Part shown: one piece after another, positions 25,036 through 34,981 of the stretch | Position numbering within the stretch: the first letter of the stretch is position 1 | Layout: every line of letters begins with the position of its first letter | DNA from: Pseudomonas sp. GM79 | Lineage (GTDB): Bacteria > Pseudomonadota > Gammaproteobacteria > Pseudomonadales > Pseudomonadaceae | Reading direction: 5' to 3' | Assembly (NCBI RefSeq): GCF_000282495.1 | Contig: NZ_AKJE01000032.1 | Coordinates: forward strand, 124,001-188,000 | Length of the DNA: 64,000 nt | Notes under the pieces: generated by a model | What the model was told of the DNA's origin: nothing | Seen by the model: only the letters and a program-made list of their open reading frames with translations | The model's database searches: none | Position numbers and translations under genes: made by a program

Positions 25036-26685
25036 TCAGAATCCTTGCGGCGTCGACCGGGCGACAATCGCCTCCACATCCAGCCCGCGCGGTAATGTTC
25101 CATACACCCGACCGGCCGAACCGAGGCGGCTGGCGATGAAGGCATCACTGACCGCCGCATTACCCGCCTCCAGCAATAGCTTGGCCTGAAGCCCCAAGGC
25201 AATGTCTTCGGTGAGTTGGCGGGCGCGGTATTGAATGTCGGCGGTGTCCTTGAACGCCGCCTGCAACTGGCTGATGTGCGCGGCCAGGCGTTTGTCGCCA
25301 TGACCGTCGCCCAACTCGCTGAACAGCACATCAAGCACACCTGGCTCTTTCGACAATGCGCGCAATACGTCGAGGCATTGCACGTTGCCGGAACCTTCCC
25401 ACGTCGAGTTGACCGGGGCCTCACGGTACAGACGCGGCAGGATGCTTTCTTCGACATAACCGGCGCCGCCCATGCATTCGGCAGCCTCATTGATCATCGC
25501 GGGCGCGCGTTTGCAGATCCAGTACTTGCCCACCGCCGTCACCAGTCGGGCGAATTTCGCTTCGTGATCGTCATCCAGATGATCCAGCGCCCGGCCCATG
25601 CGCAAACTCAAAGCCAGCGCCGCTTCGCTTTCCAGGGCCAGATCGGCCAGCACGTTTTGCATCAAGGGTTGCTCGCTGAGCAATTTGCCACCGACCTTGC
25701 GGTGGGCGCAGTGATGGCTGGCCTGGGTCAGCGCCTGGCGCATCAGCGCACTGGAGCCGACCATGCAATCGAAGCGGGTCATGGCAACCATTTCGATGAT
25801 GGTCGGAACGCCCCGGCCCTCTTCGCCGACCATCCAGGCCAGGGCACCACGGAACTCCACCTCGCTGGAGGCATTGGACCAGTTGCCGAGTTTGTTCTTC
25901 AGCCGCTGTATGTAGAACTGATTGCGTGAGTCGTCCGGGCGATGACGCGGCAGCAGGAAACAGGTCAAGCCTTTGTCGGTCTGGGCCAAGGTCAAGAAGG
26001 CGTCGCACATCGGCGCCGAGCAGAACCACTTATGGCCCACCAGTTCATACGCCTGACCGGGACCGCTGGCGCCGACCGGATACGCCTTGGTGGTGTTGGC
26101 CCGCACATCGGTGCCACCCTGTTTCTCGGTCATGGCCATGCCGATGGTGACCCCGGCCTTGTGCGCCATGCCGACGTTGCGAGGGTCGTATTCGGTGGCG
26201 AGGATTTTCGGCAGCCATTGTTTCGCCAGATCCGGTTGCAGGCGCATCGCCGGGACACTGGCGAAGGTCATGGTCAACGGGCAACCGCTGCCGGCTTCAG
26301 CCTGACTGTGCAAATAGGTCATGGACGCGCGGGCAACGTGGGCGCCCGGTTGCGGGTCGGTCCAGGGCAAACCTGTCAGGCCATGCTCCACCGCCGTGCG
26401 CATCAATTCGTGGTAGGCGGGATGAAACTCCACCAGGTCGATGCGATGGCCGTAACGGTCATGACTGACGAACACCGGTTTGTTCTGATTGGCCGCAAAC
26501 CCCGCCTCCATCAGCGGCCCGCCGGCCAATACGCCATAAGCGTCAATTCGCGACTCGGCCCAACCGGCATCGAAACGCCGCGACCACTCCTGCAAAGGCA
26601 GGTCGATGCGATAGAGGTTGGCGCCGTCCAGCGACGGCGGCTGATTGGTGACTTCGTGGGTTTCGGCGAACTGATGCAGGTTCAT
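25036..26685 (-). CDS. aidB: acyl-CoA dehydrogenase, AidB-like
   Basis: The 549-residue flavoprotein matches AidB in length (E. coli 541) and landmarks: VTNQPPSLDGANLYRIDLPL at the N-terminus, TEKQGGTDVRANTT (FAD/substrate loop), GHKWFCSAPMCDAFL, and GGAGYVEESILPRLYREAPV. E. coli AidB belongs to the Ada alkylation response and binds DNA; its enzymatic substrate is unclear. AAAGGAG precedes ATG 26685; an upstream frame of 23 residues has no such site. Confidence 0.88.
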   Translation of the reverse strand: MNLHQFAETHEVTNQPPSLDGANLYRIDLPLQEWSRRFDAGWAESRIDAYGVLAGGPLMEAGFAANQNKPVFVSHDRYGHRIDLVEFHPAYHELMRTAVEHGLTGLPWTDPQPGAHVARASMTYLHSQAEAGSGCPLTMTFASVPAMRLQPDLAKQWLPKILATEYDPRNVGMAHKAGVTIGMAMTEKQGGTDVRANTTKAYPVGASGPGQAYELVGHKWFCSAPMCDAFLTLAQTDKGLTCFLLPRHRPDDSRNQFYIQRLKNKLGNWSNASSEVEFRGALAWMVGEEGRGVPTIIEMVAMTRFDCMVGSSALMRQALTQASHHCAHRKVGGKLLSEQPLMQNVLADLALESEAALALSLRMGRALDHLDDDHEAKFARLVTAVGKYWICKRAPAMINEAAECMGGAGYVEESILPRLYREAPVNSTWEGSGNVQCLDVLRALSKEPGVLDVLFSELGDGHGDKRLAAHISQLQAAFKDTADIQYRARQLTEDIALGLQAKLLLEAGNAAVSDAFIASRLGSAGRVYGTLPRGLDVEAIVARSTPQGF

Positions 26686-26760
26686 GACGGGGCTCCTTTG
26701 GTCAGCCAAGGGACTTTCAGTTAAGCACCGCACCGAGGCTGAACAAAGTGGCATATCTGC

Positions 26761-29145
26761 CTAACTGTCGGCGCTTTCGCCTTGCCCCGGACAGAGCACC
26801 CGCCGATAGAGCGCCGCCTGCAAATCTTCGAATTTCACCGGTTTGCTCAGGTAGTCGACCAAGGTGTCGCTTGGGCAATAGGCCCGATCCGCACTCTGGG
26901 CAATCATGAACACGGGTAATTCGGCACAACCCGGCAAGGCGCGGATCCGACCACAGATCGAGGCGCCGTCCAGTGGCGGTAGCTGACAGTCGAGCAGCGC
27001 CGCATCAACGGTTTCACGCTGCAAAAGATCGAGCGCAGCGACGCCGCTGTCAGCTGTGCGCACCCGGAACCCCAGCTTGAGCAACATGCCACGCATCACC
27101 AATTGATTGATGCTGTTGTCATCGACCAGCAACACCGTGCAGTCCTGAGGCAAACGCAGGCCGGTGGTTTGCCGGGTGATTGCGGGCGCAGGTTCCACCA
27201 CCGGCAACGGTAGCTCGAACTCGACGTCCAGTTGAAAGCGACTGCCGCGACCCGGTTCCGAGCGATGGCTCAGGCGCCCGCCGAGCAATTCGACCAGTTG
27301 CCGACAAATGGCCAGGCCAACACCCAAGCCACCGTATTCACGGGTCATCGAGCCGTCGACCTGAAAAAAGCGTTGATACAGCGTTGCCTCGTCCAAATCG
27401 GTGAAGCCAATGCCGGTGTCGATCACTGCAAAGGACAGTGCCAGCCGATCGGGCGCTACCGGTTTACCCGTCACCCGCAGCGCCAATCCGCCGATCCGGG
27501 TGAATTTGATCGCATTATCCAGAAGGCATTCCAGGCATTGCGTCAGCTTGCCGCTGTCGCCGTGCAAACGATCCGGCAGCCCGGATGTCACCTCGACCTT
27601 GAAGTCCAGCGACTTGCTCGACGCATTGCCATCGAACTGCAGACGCAAGGCCTCGACCACACTGCGCAAACTGAATGTATCCGGATAGACCTTGAGCTTG
27701 CCGGCCTGCAATTCGGTCAGGGTGAGGATGCCGTTGACCATGCGCATCATGTCCCGCGCCGAACCGGCGGCAGTTTGTTGATATTGCTCCAGCTCAGGGT
27801 TCATCTCGACGGTCTGCATCAGCTCCAGCGAACCGATCACACCATTCATGGGCGTGCGCAGTTCGTGGGTCAGGGTGGCGAGGAATTCGTCCTTGAGCTT
27901 GTTACTGTGAGCCAGTTGCTGGTTCAACACTTCGAGCTTCTGGCCGGCATCAAACAGCGTTTGCGCCTGTTGCTCGCGCATGGCGTTGATGCGATCGGCC
28001 AGGGCCAGGGACAGCAGCGCCACTTCGATCGCCGAGCCGATCTGGCTGGCGTACATGGTCAGGAATACGTTGGGTAAATAACCCAGCACCATCAGGGTAT
28101 TGACCACGCCACCGAGCAGGAACGCCGACCAGGCAATGATGAAATACCGCGCGACCCGCAGGCCACGCCACCAGGCGAAAATCCCGGCGGCGAAAATCAC
28201 CACGGTAAAGACCAACGCCAGCAACGTCGCCAGACGCAGGGCCAGGGCGTAATTGGTCATCAATGACAATCCGACCACCAGCGCACTGAACGCGATCAAC
28301 GCCAGCAGCAAACGGTCGAGCCAGCGACTGTGGGTGGCCGTCTGCAAGAAGCTGCGGGCGAACTGGCTGCCGAACAATCCTGAACAGCCGATGAAGAACG
28401 GCGTCGCAGCGTTCGCCCACCAGGGATTGTTCGGCCAGAAATACTCCACGGCCGCACCATTCACCGACAGCTGATACAAGCCGAACGAGGCGATATAGAC
28501 GATGTAATAGAGGTAGCTGGTGTCGCGCACGCTGAGAAAGATGAACAGGTTGTAGACCAGCATCCCCAGCAACACACCGTAAATCAGCCCCAGCACATAG
28601 AGCCGGACCGGCTGCTCTTCGAGGTAAGCGGTGCTCGACCACAACGTGACGGGCGCCTGAACCGAGCCTTGGCTTTGCAGGCGTAAATACACGGTTTGCG
28701 CCTGCTCAGGCGCAAAGTTCAGACCAAACAGATAGTTGTTCTGGCGGATCTCGCGAGTGGCGAACGGCAACGCATCGCCGGTCTGTCGGACCAATTGATA
28801 GTCACCCCCAGCGTCGGGCAAGTACAGATCAAGGTGATCGAGGGGCGGATAAGCCAGTTCCAGCAACCAGGTCCGTTGCGCCGACGGGTTGGTCGGGCGG
28901 TACTGCAGGTCGATTTTCAGCCAGAACGCCGAACGCGAATAACCGGCGTTCAGAGTGGCTTTATCATGAGGCTTGAACTGCCAGGCCGCCGCTTGCGCAC
29001 GGACATCGGCGATGGTCGCCTGACCGCCCGCGTCTTCATAAACCTGCATCGTTCGGCCCAGGGGAAGGCTCTGGGTGAACTCGTCGAATTCGACGGCGCT
29101 CGCCAGGAGGGGCAAGCACAACAGCAACATCAGCAAATAGCGCAT
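26761..29145 (-). CDS. ladS: hybrid sensor histidine kinase LadS
   Basis: The 794-residue protein has a signal peptide, a periplasmic 7TMR-DISMED2 domain (about 25-165), seven TM helices of the 7TM-DISM type (about 183-385), HisKA with phospho-His427 in THELRTPMNG, an HATPase domain, and one receiver with VDDN near 675 and phospho-Asp719 in LLDCQLPPLDG. This order, the length (P. aeruginosa LadS is 795) and the neighbour thiD identify LadS. LadS feeds the GacS/GacA-RsmY/Z switch toward sessile growth and, in P. aeruginosa, responds to calcium through DISMED2. RetS would carry two receivers. Confidence 0.9.
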   Translation of the reverse strand: MRYLLMLLLCLPLLASAVEFDEFTQSLPLGRTMQVYEDAGGQATIADVRAQAAAWQFKPHDKATLNAGYSRSAFWLKIDLQYRPTNPSAQRTWLLELAYPPLDHLDLYLPDAGGDYQLVRQTGDALPFATREIRQNNYLFGLNFAPEQAQTVYLRLQSQGSVQAPVTLWSSTAYLEEQPVRLYVLGLIYGVLLGMLVYNLFIFLSVRDTSYLYYIVYIASFGLYQLSVNGAAVEYFWPNNPWWANAATPFFIGCSGLFGSQFARSFLQTATHSRWLDRLLLALIAFSALVVGLSLMTNYALALRLATLLALVFTVVIFAAGIFAWWRGLRVARYFIIAWSAFLLGGVVNTLMVLGYLPNVFLTMYASQIGSAIEVALLSLALADRINAMREQQAQTLFDAGQKLEVLNQQLAHSNKLKDEFLATLTHELRTPMNGVIGSLELMQTVEMNPELEQYQQTAAGSARDMMRMVNGILTLTELQAGKLKVYPDTFSLRSVVEALRLQFDGNASSKSLDFKVEVTSGLPDRLHGDSGKLTQCLECLLDNAIKFTRIGGLALRVTGKPVAPDRLALSFAVIDTGIGFTDLDEATLYQRFFQVDGSMTREYGGLGVGLAICRQLVELLGGRLSHRSEPGRGSRFQLDVEFELPLPVVEPAPAITRQTTGLRLPQDCTVLLVDDNSINQLVMRGMLLKLGFRVRTADSGVAALDLLQRETVDAALLDCQLPPLDGASICGRIRALPGCAELPVFMIAQSADRAYCPSDTLVDYLSKPVKFEDLQAALYRRVLCPGQGESADS

Positions 29146-29315
29146 TTAAGCCCCAGCGTGGCCTGTCCGGTTCTGTCAGGAAGCCCCCCATTCCTTTTGA
29201 GTAGACGTAAAACCGGTATTATCTGTTATTGGTTTGGATCCACTCTAGCATAGCCGTTGGTGGCCATTGAACACCATTGAAATTTTTCCTGAAAAGGCTC
29301 TAGAACAAGCGTTCC

Positions 29316-29339
29316 AGCTCTATACATTGAGTTAGAGCT
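29316..29339. promoter_or_regulatory. inverted repeat AGCTCTA-N10-TAGAGCT
   Basis: Seven-base perfect arms separated by 10 bp in the ladS/thiD region. The layout resembles a dimeric regulator site; nothing else supports that role. Confidence 0.25.
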
Positions 29340-29360
29340 GTTGGCTTGGTCAGAAAGATC

Positions 29361-29443
29361 AAAAGATCGCAGCCTGCGGCAGCTCCTACGGATTTGCATC
29401 GATCCGCAGTCCATGTAGGAGCTGCCGCAGGCTGCGATCTTTT
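29361..29443. repeat. REP pair of a third family (GTAGGAGCTGCCGCAGG type)
   Basis: Arms 29361-29389 and 29415-29443 are exact inverted copies of 29 bp. Each has the GATC-GCAGCCT core and an A- or T-rich outer end. A second, slightly diverged copy lies at 61930-62007. Confidence 0.93.
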
Positions 29444-29513
29444 GCTCGTTGCGCAATCGGCTTCGATGCGCGCGCACACCGAAAAAACATGTTTGGTGGT
29501 AAGCTCGCGCACC

Positions 29514-30311
29514 ATGAATATCTACAGCTCTCGCCCCGTTGTCCTCTGTCTCTCCGGCCACGACCCTAGTGGTGGCGCCGGCTTGCAGGCAGATATCGAA
29601 GCCCTGCTCGCTCAGGGTTGTCATGCGGCTCCGGCCGTCACCGCCCTGACCGTGCAAGACACGGTCAACGTCACTGACTTCCGCGTTCTCGATCGCGAGT
29701 GGGTGTTGGCCCAGGCCAACGCCGTGCTCAATGACTCCGAAGTCGCCGCCGTCAAACTGGGCATGCTCGGTTCCCTGGAAATGGTCGACACCGTAGTCGA
29801 ACTGCTTTCAGCGCACCCGCATTTGCCGGTGGTCTGCGACCCGGTGCTGCGTGCCGGCGGCGGTGGACGACTGGGCAAGGACGAAGTCGGCTACGCCATG
29901 CGCGAACGCCTGTTGCCGCTGTCGATCATTGCCACCCCCAACCTTCCCGAAGCTCGCATTCTCGCCGAACTGCCCGAAGGCACCGCGGACGAGTGCGCTG
30001 AAAAACTTCTGCCATTCGTCAAACACCTGCTGATCACCGGCGGTCATGGCGACGAACATGAAATACACAATCGCCTGTACAGCCGCGACGGTCGCCGCGA
30101 AACCTTTACCTGCCAGCGCCTGCCCGGCAGTTATCACGGTTCCGGTTGCACGCTAGCCAGCGCCCTCGCCGGTCGTCTGGCCCAGGGCGAACACCTCGCC
30201 AGTGCCGTAAAGAGCGCGCTTGACTACACTTGGCGCACCTTGCGTGATGCGGAGCAGCTGGGCAAAGGCCAGTTCGTACCGCGCCGCTTGCCACTGGACT
30301 TCTGTTCGTAA
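29514..30311 (+). CDS. thiD: hydroxymethylpyrimidine/phosphomethylpyrimidine kinase
   Basis: The 265-residue protein phosphorylates HMP and HMP-P for thiamine synthesis. Ribokinase-fold signatures are visible: LCLSGHDPSGGAGLQADIEA, VCDPVLRAGGGGRLG and LPGSYHGSGCTLASALAG (anion hole and catalytic region). ATG 29514 starts at the conserved MNIYSSRPVVLCLSG. It is followed at 18 bp by thiE and then hemL, one probable transcript. Confidence 0.93.
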   Translation: MNIYSSRPVVLCLSGHDPSGGAGLQADIEALLAQGCHAAPAVTALTVQDTVNVTDFRVLDREWVLAQANAVLNDSEVAAVKLGMLGSLEMVDTVVELLSAHPHLPVVCDPVLRAGGGGRLGKDEVGYAMRERLLPLSIIATPNLPEARILAELPEGTADECAEKLLPFVKHLLITGGHGDEHEIHNRLYSRDGRRETFTCQRLPGSYHGSGCTLASALAGRLAQGEHLASAVKSALDYTWRTLRDAEQLGKGQFVPRRLPLDFCS

Positions 30312-30329
30312 CGCCATGAGGCTTGTCCG

Positions 30330-30953
30330 ATGAAACTACGTGGCCTGTACGCCATTACCGACAGCCAGTTACTGGCCGGTAAATTTCTTTCGTACGTGGA
30401 GGCGGCGCTCGAAGGCGGCGTCACCCTGCTGCAATACCGCGACAAGAGCAGCGATGAGGCCCGCCGCCTGCGCGAAGCCGAAGCCCTGCGCGATCTGTGC
30501 GAACGCTACAAGACCCATCTGATCATCAACGATGACGCCGAACTGGCCGCGCGCCTGAACGTCGGCGTGCACCTGGGCCAGACCGATGGCCCGCTGATGC
30601 CGGTTCGGGCACTGCTCGGTCGTCAGGCGATCATCGGTTCGACCTGCCACGCGCAACTCGAACTCGCCGAACAAGCCGCTAAAGAAGGCGCCAGCTACGT
30701 CGCCTTCGGCCGCTTCTTCAATTCCAATACCAAACCCGGCGCACCGGCCTGCAGCCTTGAACTGCTTGATCAGGCCCGCAGCAAATTGCATCTGCCGATC
30801 TGCGCGATCGGCGGCATCACGCTGGACAACGCTGCGCCACTGGTGGCCCACGGGGTCGACTTGCTGGCGGTGGTGCATGGTCTGTTTGGCGCCGAGAGCA
30901 CGGCTGAAGTGACACGCCGCGCCCGCGCCTTTAACGAATTGTTCAAATCCTGA
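30330..30953 (+). CDS. thiE: thiamine-phosphate synthase
   Basis: The 207-residue TIM-barrel enzyme joins HMP-PP and thiazole phosphate to give thiamine phosphate. It shows [57 protein letters not shown] and [12 protein letters not shown], the classic ThiE blocks. Its substrate HMP-PP comes from ThiD just upstream. hemL follows after 18 bp. Confidence 0.95.
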   Translation: MKLRGLYAITDSQLLAGKFLSYVEAALEGGVTLLQYRDKSSDEARRLREAEALRDLCERYKTHLIINDDAELAARLNVGVHLGQTDGPLMPVRALLGRQAIIGSTCHAQLELAEQAAKEGASYVAFGRFFNSNTKPGAPACSLELLDQARSKLHLPICAIGGITLDNAAPLVAHGVDLLAVVHGLFGAESTAEVTRRARAFNELFKS

Positions 30954-30971
30954 TTTTTTGAGAGCCCGATC

Positions 30972-32255
30972 ATGTCTCGTTCCGAAACCCTGTTTGCCAA
31001 TGCCCAGAAACACATTCCCGGAGGCGTGAACTCGCCTGTTCGTGCGTTCAAGAGTGTTGGCGGCACGCCGCTGTTCTTCAAACACGCCGAAGGCGCCTAC
31101 GTCACCGACGAAGATGACAAGCGTTATGTGGATTACGTCGGTTCCTGGGGGCCGATGATTCTCGGCCACAGCCATCCGGACGTGCTGGACGCGGTGCGCA
31201 AACAGCTGGAACACGGCCTGTCCTACGGCGCCCCGACCGCGATGGAAACCGAAATGGCCGATCTGGTCTGCTCGATCGTGCCGTCGATGGAAATGGTGCG
31301 CATGGTCAGCTCCGGCACCGAAGCGACCATGAGCGCCATCCGCCTGGCCCGAGGCTTTACCGGCCGTGACAGCATCATCAAATTCGAAGGCTGCTACCAC
31401 GGCCACTCCGACAGCCTGCTGGTCAAGGCCGGTTCCGGCGCCCTGACCCAAGGCGTGCCGAGCTCGGCCGGTGTACCGGCGGCGTTCGCCAAACACACCC
31501 TGACCCTGCCGTTCAACGATATCGACGCGGTAGCAACCATGCTCGCCGAAGTCGGCCAGGACGTGGCCTGCATCATTGTCGAGCCAGTGGCCGGCAACAT
31601 GAACTGCGTACCGCCGGCACCGGGCTTCCTCGAAGGCCTGCGGACCCTGTGCGACAAGCACGGCGTGGTGCTGATTTTCGACGAAGTGATGACCGGTTTC
31701 CGTGTCGCCCTCGGTGGCGCCCAAGCCCATTACGGCGTCACGCCGGACCTGAGCACCTTCGGCAAGATCATCGGTGGCGGCATGCCGGTTGGCTGCTTCG
31801 GCGGCAAACGCAAGATCATGGAGCAAATCGCGCCACTGGGGCCGGTCTACCAGGCCGGCACATTGTCGGGGAACCCGCTGGCGATGGCGGCGGGCTTGAC
31901 CACCCTGCGCCTGATCAGTCGTCCTGGTTTCCACGCCGAGCTGAGCGACTACACCAGCCGCCTGCTCGATGGCCTGCAGCAGCGCGCCGACGCCGCCGGT
32001 ATTCCGTTCGTGACCACTCAGGCGGGCGGCATGTTCGGTCTGTACTTCAGCGGCGCCGACGACATTGTGACCTTCGATGACGTGATGGCCAGTGATGCCG
32101 GCCTGTTCGGGCGTTTCTTCCACCTGATGCTCGAAGGCGGCGTGTACCTGGCGCCAAGCGCCTTCGAAGCCGGCTTCACCTCGATCGCCCACGGCGAAAC
32201 CGAGTTGAAACTGACACTGGACGCCGCCGAACGTGCATTCGCCGCACTGAAATAA
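30972..32255 (+). CDS. hemL: glutamate-1-semialdehyde 2,1-aminomutase
   Basis: This 427-residue PLP enzyme makes 5-aminolevulinate for haem by the C5 route. Visible are [56 protein letters not shown] and [17 protein letters not shown], where the Lys binds PLP. Length equals the E. coli enzyme (426). A stem-loop follows ten bases after the stop. Confidence 0.96.
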   Translation: MSRSETLFANAQKHIPGGVNSPVRAFKSVGGTPLFFKHAEGAYVTDEDDKRYVDYVGSWGPMILGHSHPDVLDAVRKQLEHGLSYGAPTAMETEMADLVCSIVPSMEMVRMVSSGTEATMSAIRLARGFTGRDSIIKFEGCYHGHSDSLLVKAGSGALTQGVPSSAGVPAAFAKHTLTLPFNDIDAVATMLAEVGQDVACIIVEPVAGNMNCVPPAPGFLEGLRTLCDKHGVVLIFDEVMTGFRVALGGAQAHYGVTPDLSTFGKIIGGGMPVGCFGGKRKIMEQIAPLGPVYQAGTLSGNPLAMAAGLTTLRLISRPGFHAELSDYTSRLLDGLQQRADAAGIPFVTTQAGGMFGLYFSGADDIVTFDDVMASDAGLFGRFFHLMLEGGVYLAPSAFEAGFTSIAHGETELKLTLDAAERAFAALK

Positions 32256-32264
32256 AGCTGTAAC

Positions 32265-32295
32265 GCTGACGTTGGCGATTGCCAGCGTCAGCTTT
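32265..32295 (+). terminator. stem-loop after hemL
   Basis: GCTGACGTTGGC pairs with GCCAGCGTCAGC (12 bp with one G-U) around the loop GATT, followed by only TTTC. Strong stem, weak U-tract, so termination may be partial. Confidence 0.5.
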
Positions 32296-32479
32296 CACCT
32301 ACATTCGCGCCCTTTTTCCTACTCATCTGCCAATAATTCCCGGCAAAGTGGGCGATATATTCCCCGTGCAGCAGAAAAACGAGTAAAGACTTTGTAAGGT
32401 TGGCCCTGCTTATTTCATAATGCGCGCTTATTGGATCCCTCGATGGGTCCACGCGCCCCTCAGAGGTAAGTCGATTCCC

Positions 32480-33034
32480 ATGAACCGCACCGGCCGCACC
32501 CTTGCATTGGGCTGCCTGTTGCTCCTTCAGCCCCTGCTCGCGCTCGCACAAGCAGGCGGCAACTCGTTGTTGATCCCGGCGATGGGTCGCTGCACCCTCA
32601 ATACTCAGCCGCAAGACCTGACGCAAGCGCTCGCCGCCTGTCAGAAAGCGTCGGATGAAGGGGATGCGCAAGCGCAATACGAGTTGGGTGAGTTCTACTA
32701 CGACGGCAAAAACGCGCCGCGCGACCTCAATCAAGCCCTGAGTTACTTCGAAAAAGCCTCGCTGCAAGGCCACGCCCAGGCGCAATTCAAACTTGGCACC
32801 ATGTTCTTCCATGGCGAAGGCGTACCGGCCAATAACGTTCAGGCGTATATCGTGCTGAAAATGGCCGCGGTCAACGGTGCCGAAGAGGCGCTGGACACCG
32901 CCGACGAAGTCGCCGAAAAAATGCCCCGCGAAGATCTGGAAGTCGCTACCCAGGTGCTGGGGCAAATATTCCGTAAATACCTGATGGAATTGCAGAGCGC
33001 CGATGGGCGTACGCCGTTTTCGCCACTGCCTTGA
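32480..33034 (+). CDS. exported Sel1-repeat (TPR-like) protein
   Basis: ATG 32480 gives 184 residues with a signal peptide (MNRTGRTLALGCLLLLQPLL). Two clear Sel1 repeats follow: GDAQAQYELGEFYYDGKNAP and GHAQAQFKLGTMFFHGEGVP, then ADEVAEKMP. Such helical repeats mediate protein contacts in the periplasm. An in-frame ATG at 32420 would bury the signal peptide, so I reject it. P. aeruginosa has, from memory, a similar gene next to hemL. Confidence 0.85.
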   Translation: MNRTGRTLALGCLLLLQPLLALAQAGGNSLLIPAMGRCTLNTQPQDLTQALAACQKASDEGDAQAQYELGEFYYDGKNAPRDLNQALSYFEKASLQGHAQAQFKLGTMFFHGEGVPANNVQAYIVLKMAAVNGAEEALDTADEVAEKMPREDLEVATQVLGQIFRKYLMELQSADGRTPFSPLP

Positions 33035-33059
33035 CTTCTGCTTCGATCTTTTTGGCCCC

Positions 33060-33151
33060 TTCGCGAGCAAGCCCGCTCCCACATTGGATCTCCAGTGTTC
33101 ACAAATCATGTGTTCACATAGGATAACTGTGGGAGCGGGCTTGCTCGCGAA
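33060..33151. repeat. REPIN, TTCGCG-first type, GTGTTCACA spacer
   Basis: Arms at 33060-33082 and 33129-33151. The spacer has GTGTTCACAAATCATGTGTT and a second TTCACA, the clearest member of the GTGTTCAC spacer group. It lies between convergent genes. Confidence 0.95.
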
Positions 33152-33173
33152 GGAGGCGACTCGGTCTTGAGAC

Positions 33174-33503
33174 CTACTTCTCAGGCATCGGCATCGGAAA
33201 CGGCATGACATTGCCGACCGCGCCGCGGGCTTCGCTGATTTTCGGGGTGCCCAGGCGCTCGACCTCGTCGATGCGCACGATCGAATGCATCGGTACAAAA
33301 CTGCGCACAACGCCTTCGAACTGAGCCTTGAGCTTCTCTTCGCTCGGATCGACGACCACTTGCGTGCGCTCGCCAAAGACGAACTCTTCCACTTCCAGGA
33401 AGCCCCACAGATCACTTTGATAGATCTGCTTGGCGTACATTTCGTACACCTGGCCCTGATTGAGGAAAATCACCTTGTAGATTGGAGCTTCACGTTTGGT
33501 CAT
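33174..33503 (-). CDS. DUF1820 family protein
   Basis: The 109-residue protein begins MTKREAPIYKVIFLNQGQVY and continues EMYAKQIYQSDLWGFLEVEE, the DUF1820 hallmark, with a methionine/proline tail (VMPFPMPMPEK). The family is cytoplasmic, conserved in gammaproteobacteria and without assigned function. ATG 33503 is the first ATG in frame that fits the family; six codons upstream lie another start with no homology. It is divergent from miaB. Confidence 0.87.
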   Translation of the reverse strand: MTKREAPIYKVIFLNQGQVYEMYAKQIYQSDLWGFLEVEEFVFGERTQVVVDPSEEKLKAQFEGVVRSFVPMHSIVRIDEVERLGTPKISEARGAVGNVMPFPMPMPEK

Positions 33504-33544
33504 GGTGGGCGGGTAACACATCGGGGATAAAAATGAGGGCGCGA

Positions 33545-33550
33545 ACTATA
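33545..33550 (-). promoter_or_regulatory. -10-like box for the DUF1820 gene
   Basis: On the minus strand TATAGT lies 41 bp upstream of the start, with TTGCGC 15 bp further upstream as a short-spaced -35. An overlapping TATGCT is an alternative. Confidence 0.35.
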
Positions 33551-33597
33551 GCATAGCCGCCGGACGCGCAACGGTAGGAACCTTGGTGCATGTTCCC

Positions 33598-33603
33598 TAT
33601 AAT
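33598..33603 (+). promoter_or_regulatory. -10 box for miaB
   Basis: A consensus TATAAT lies 34 bp upstream of the miaB ATG. The expected -35 position (TAGGAA) is poor, so this may be a weak or activator-dependent sigma70 promoter. Confidence 0.5.
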
Positions 33604-33637
33604 GCGCGGTTCTTTGAATCACGTGATGACTCTATCC

Positions 33638-34966
33638 ATGGCCAAGAAGCTTTACATCGAAACCCACGGTTGCCAGATGAACGAGTACGACAGCTCGCGC
33701 ATGGTCGATCTGCTGGGTGAACACCAGGCCCTGGAAGTCACCGCTCGCGCTGAAGACGCCGACGTGATCCTGCTCAACACCTGCTCGATCCGCGAACGCG
33801 CCCAGGACCGGGTGTATTCCCAGCTGGGTCGCTGGCGCGAATTGAAACTGGCTAACCCGGAAATGGTCATCGCCGTCGGCGGTTGCGTGGCCAGCCAGGA
33901 AGGCGCGGCCATTCGTGACCGCGCTCCGTACGTGGACGTGGTATTCGGCCCGCAGACCCTGCACCGCCTGCCGGAAATGATCGACGCCGCGCGCCTGACC
34001 AAACTGCCGCAAGTCGACGTCTCGTTCCCGGAAATCGAAAAATTCGACCACTTGCCCGAGCCGCGCATCGACGGGCCGAGCGCTTACGTGTCGGTCATGG
34101 AAGGCTGCAGCAAGTACTGCACTTTCTGCGTGGTGCCTTATACCCGCGGTGAAGAAGTCAGCCGACCGTTCGACGACGTGATTGCCGAGATCATTCACCT
34201 GGCCGAAAACGGCGTGCGCGAAGTGACCTTGCTGGGGCAGAACGTCAACGGTTATCGCGGCACCACTCATGATGGGCGCCTGGCTGATCTGGCGGAATTG
34301 ATCCGCGTAGTGGCCGCTGTCGATGGCATCGACCGGATTCGCTACACCACCTCGCACCCGCTGGAATTCTCCGACAGCCTGATCCAGGCCCACGCCGACG
34401 TACCGGAGCTGGTGAAACACCTGCATTTGCCAGTGCAATCGGGTTCCGACCGGATCCTCGCGGCGATGAAGCGCAACCACACCGCGCTGGAGTACAAATC
34501 CAAACTGCGCAAGTTGCGGGCTGCCGTGCCGGGGATCTGCATCAGTTCCGACTTTATCGTCGGTTTCCCGGGCGAGACCGAAAAAGACTTCGAACAGACC
34601 ATGAAGCTGATCGAAGACGTCGGTTTCGACTTTTCCTACTCGTTCGTTTATAGCCAGCGCCCGGGCACGCCGGCCGCCGATCTGGCCGACGAAACGCCGG
34701 AAGAACTGAAAAAAGAACGTTTGAACGCCCTGCAACATCGCCTCAACCAGCAAGGTTTCGAGATCAGCCGACAAATGGTGGGCTCCATTCAGCGGATTCT
34801 GGTCACCGATTATTCGAAAAAAGACCCCGGTGAACTGCAAGGCCGGACCGAGAATAATCGTATCGTCAACTTCCGCTGCGACAATCCGACCCTGATCGGC
34901 CAGTTCGCCGACGTGCACATCGATGCCGCGCAACCGCACTCGCTGCGGGGCTCGCTGATCCAGTAA
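33638..34966 (+). CDS. miaB: tRNA-2-methylthio-N6-dimethylallyladenosine synthase
   Basis: The 442-residue radical-SAM enzyme methylthiolates i6A37 of tRNAs reading UNN codons. It has the UPF0004 domain ([19 protein letters not shown], three Cys for the second cluster), the radical SAM motif [17 protein letters not shown], and a C-terminal TRAM domain (about residues 375-440). ATG 33638 starts at [12 protein letters not shown]; the longer frame upstream would add 16 residues not seen in the family. Confidence 0.96.
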   Translation: MAKKLYIETHGCQMNEYDSSRMVDLLGEHQALEVTARAEDADVILLNTCSIRERAQDRVYSQLGRWRELKLANPEMVIAVGGCVASQEGAAIRDRAPYVDVVFGPQTLHRLPEMIDAARLTKLPQVDVSFPEIEKFDHLPEPRIDGPSAYVSVMEGCSKYCTFCVVPYTRGEEVSRPFDDVIAEIIHLAENGVREVTLLGQNVNGYRGTTHDGRLADLAELIRVVAAVDGIDRIRYTTSHPLEFSDSLIQAHADVPELVKHLHLPVQSGSDRILAAMKRNHTALEYKSKLRKLRAAVPGICISSDFIVGFPGETEKDFEQTMKLIEDVGFDFSYSFVYSQRPGTPAADLADETPEELKKERLNALQHRLNQQGFEISRQMVGSIQRILVTDYSKKDPGELQGRTENNRIVNFRCDNPTLIGQFADVHIDAAQPHSLRGSLIQ

Positions 34967-34981
34967 CACCGTATTCCCCTT

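Larger units (their letters stand above)
29146..29513. other. 368-bp divergent intergenic region ladS/thiD
   Basis: This gap holds a 7-bp inverted repeat (29316-29339) and a perfect 29-bp-arm REP pair (29361-29443). The ladS promoter should lie just right of 29145 and the thiD promoter between the REP pair and 29514, but I see no clear -35/-10 pair for either. Confidence 0.6.

Noticed and set aside
27232..28077. Plus-strand frame opposite ladS
   Set aside because: LadS domains are continuous on the minus strand.
30369..32192. A 607-codon minus-strand frame opposite thiE and hemL
   Set aside because: The plus strand carries unmistakable ThiE and HemL motifs; this frame is a shadow.
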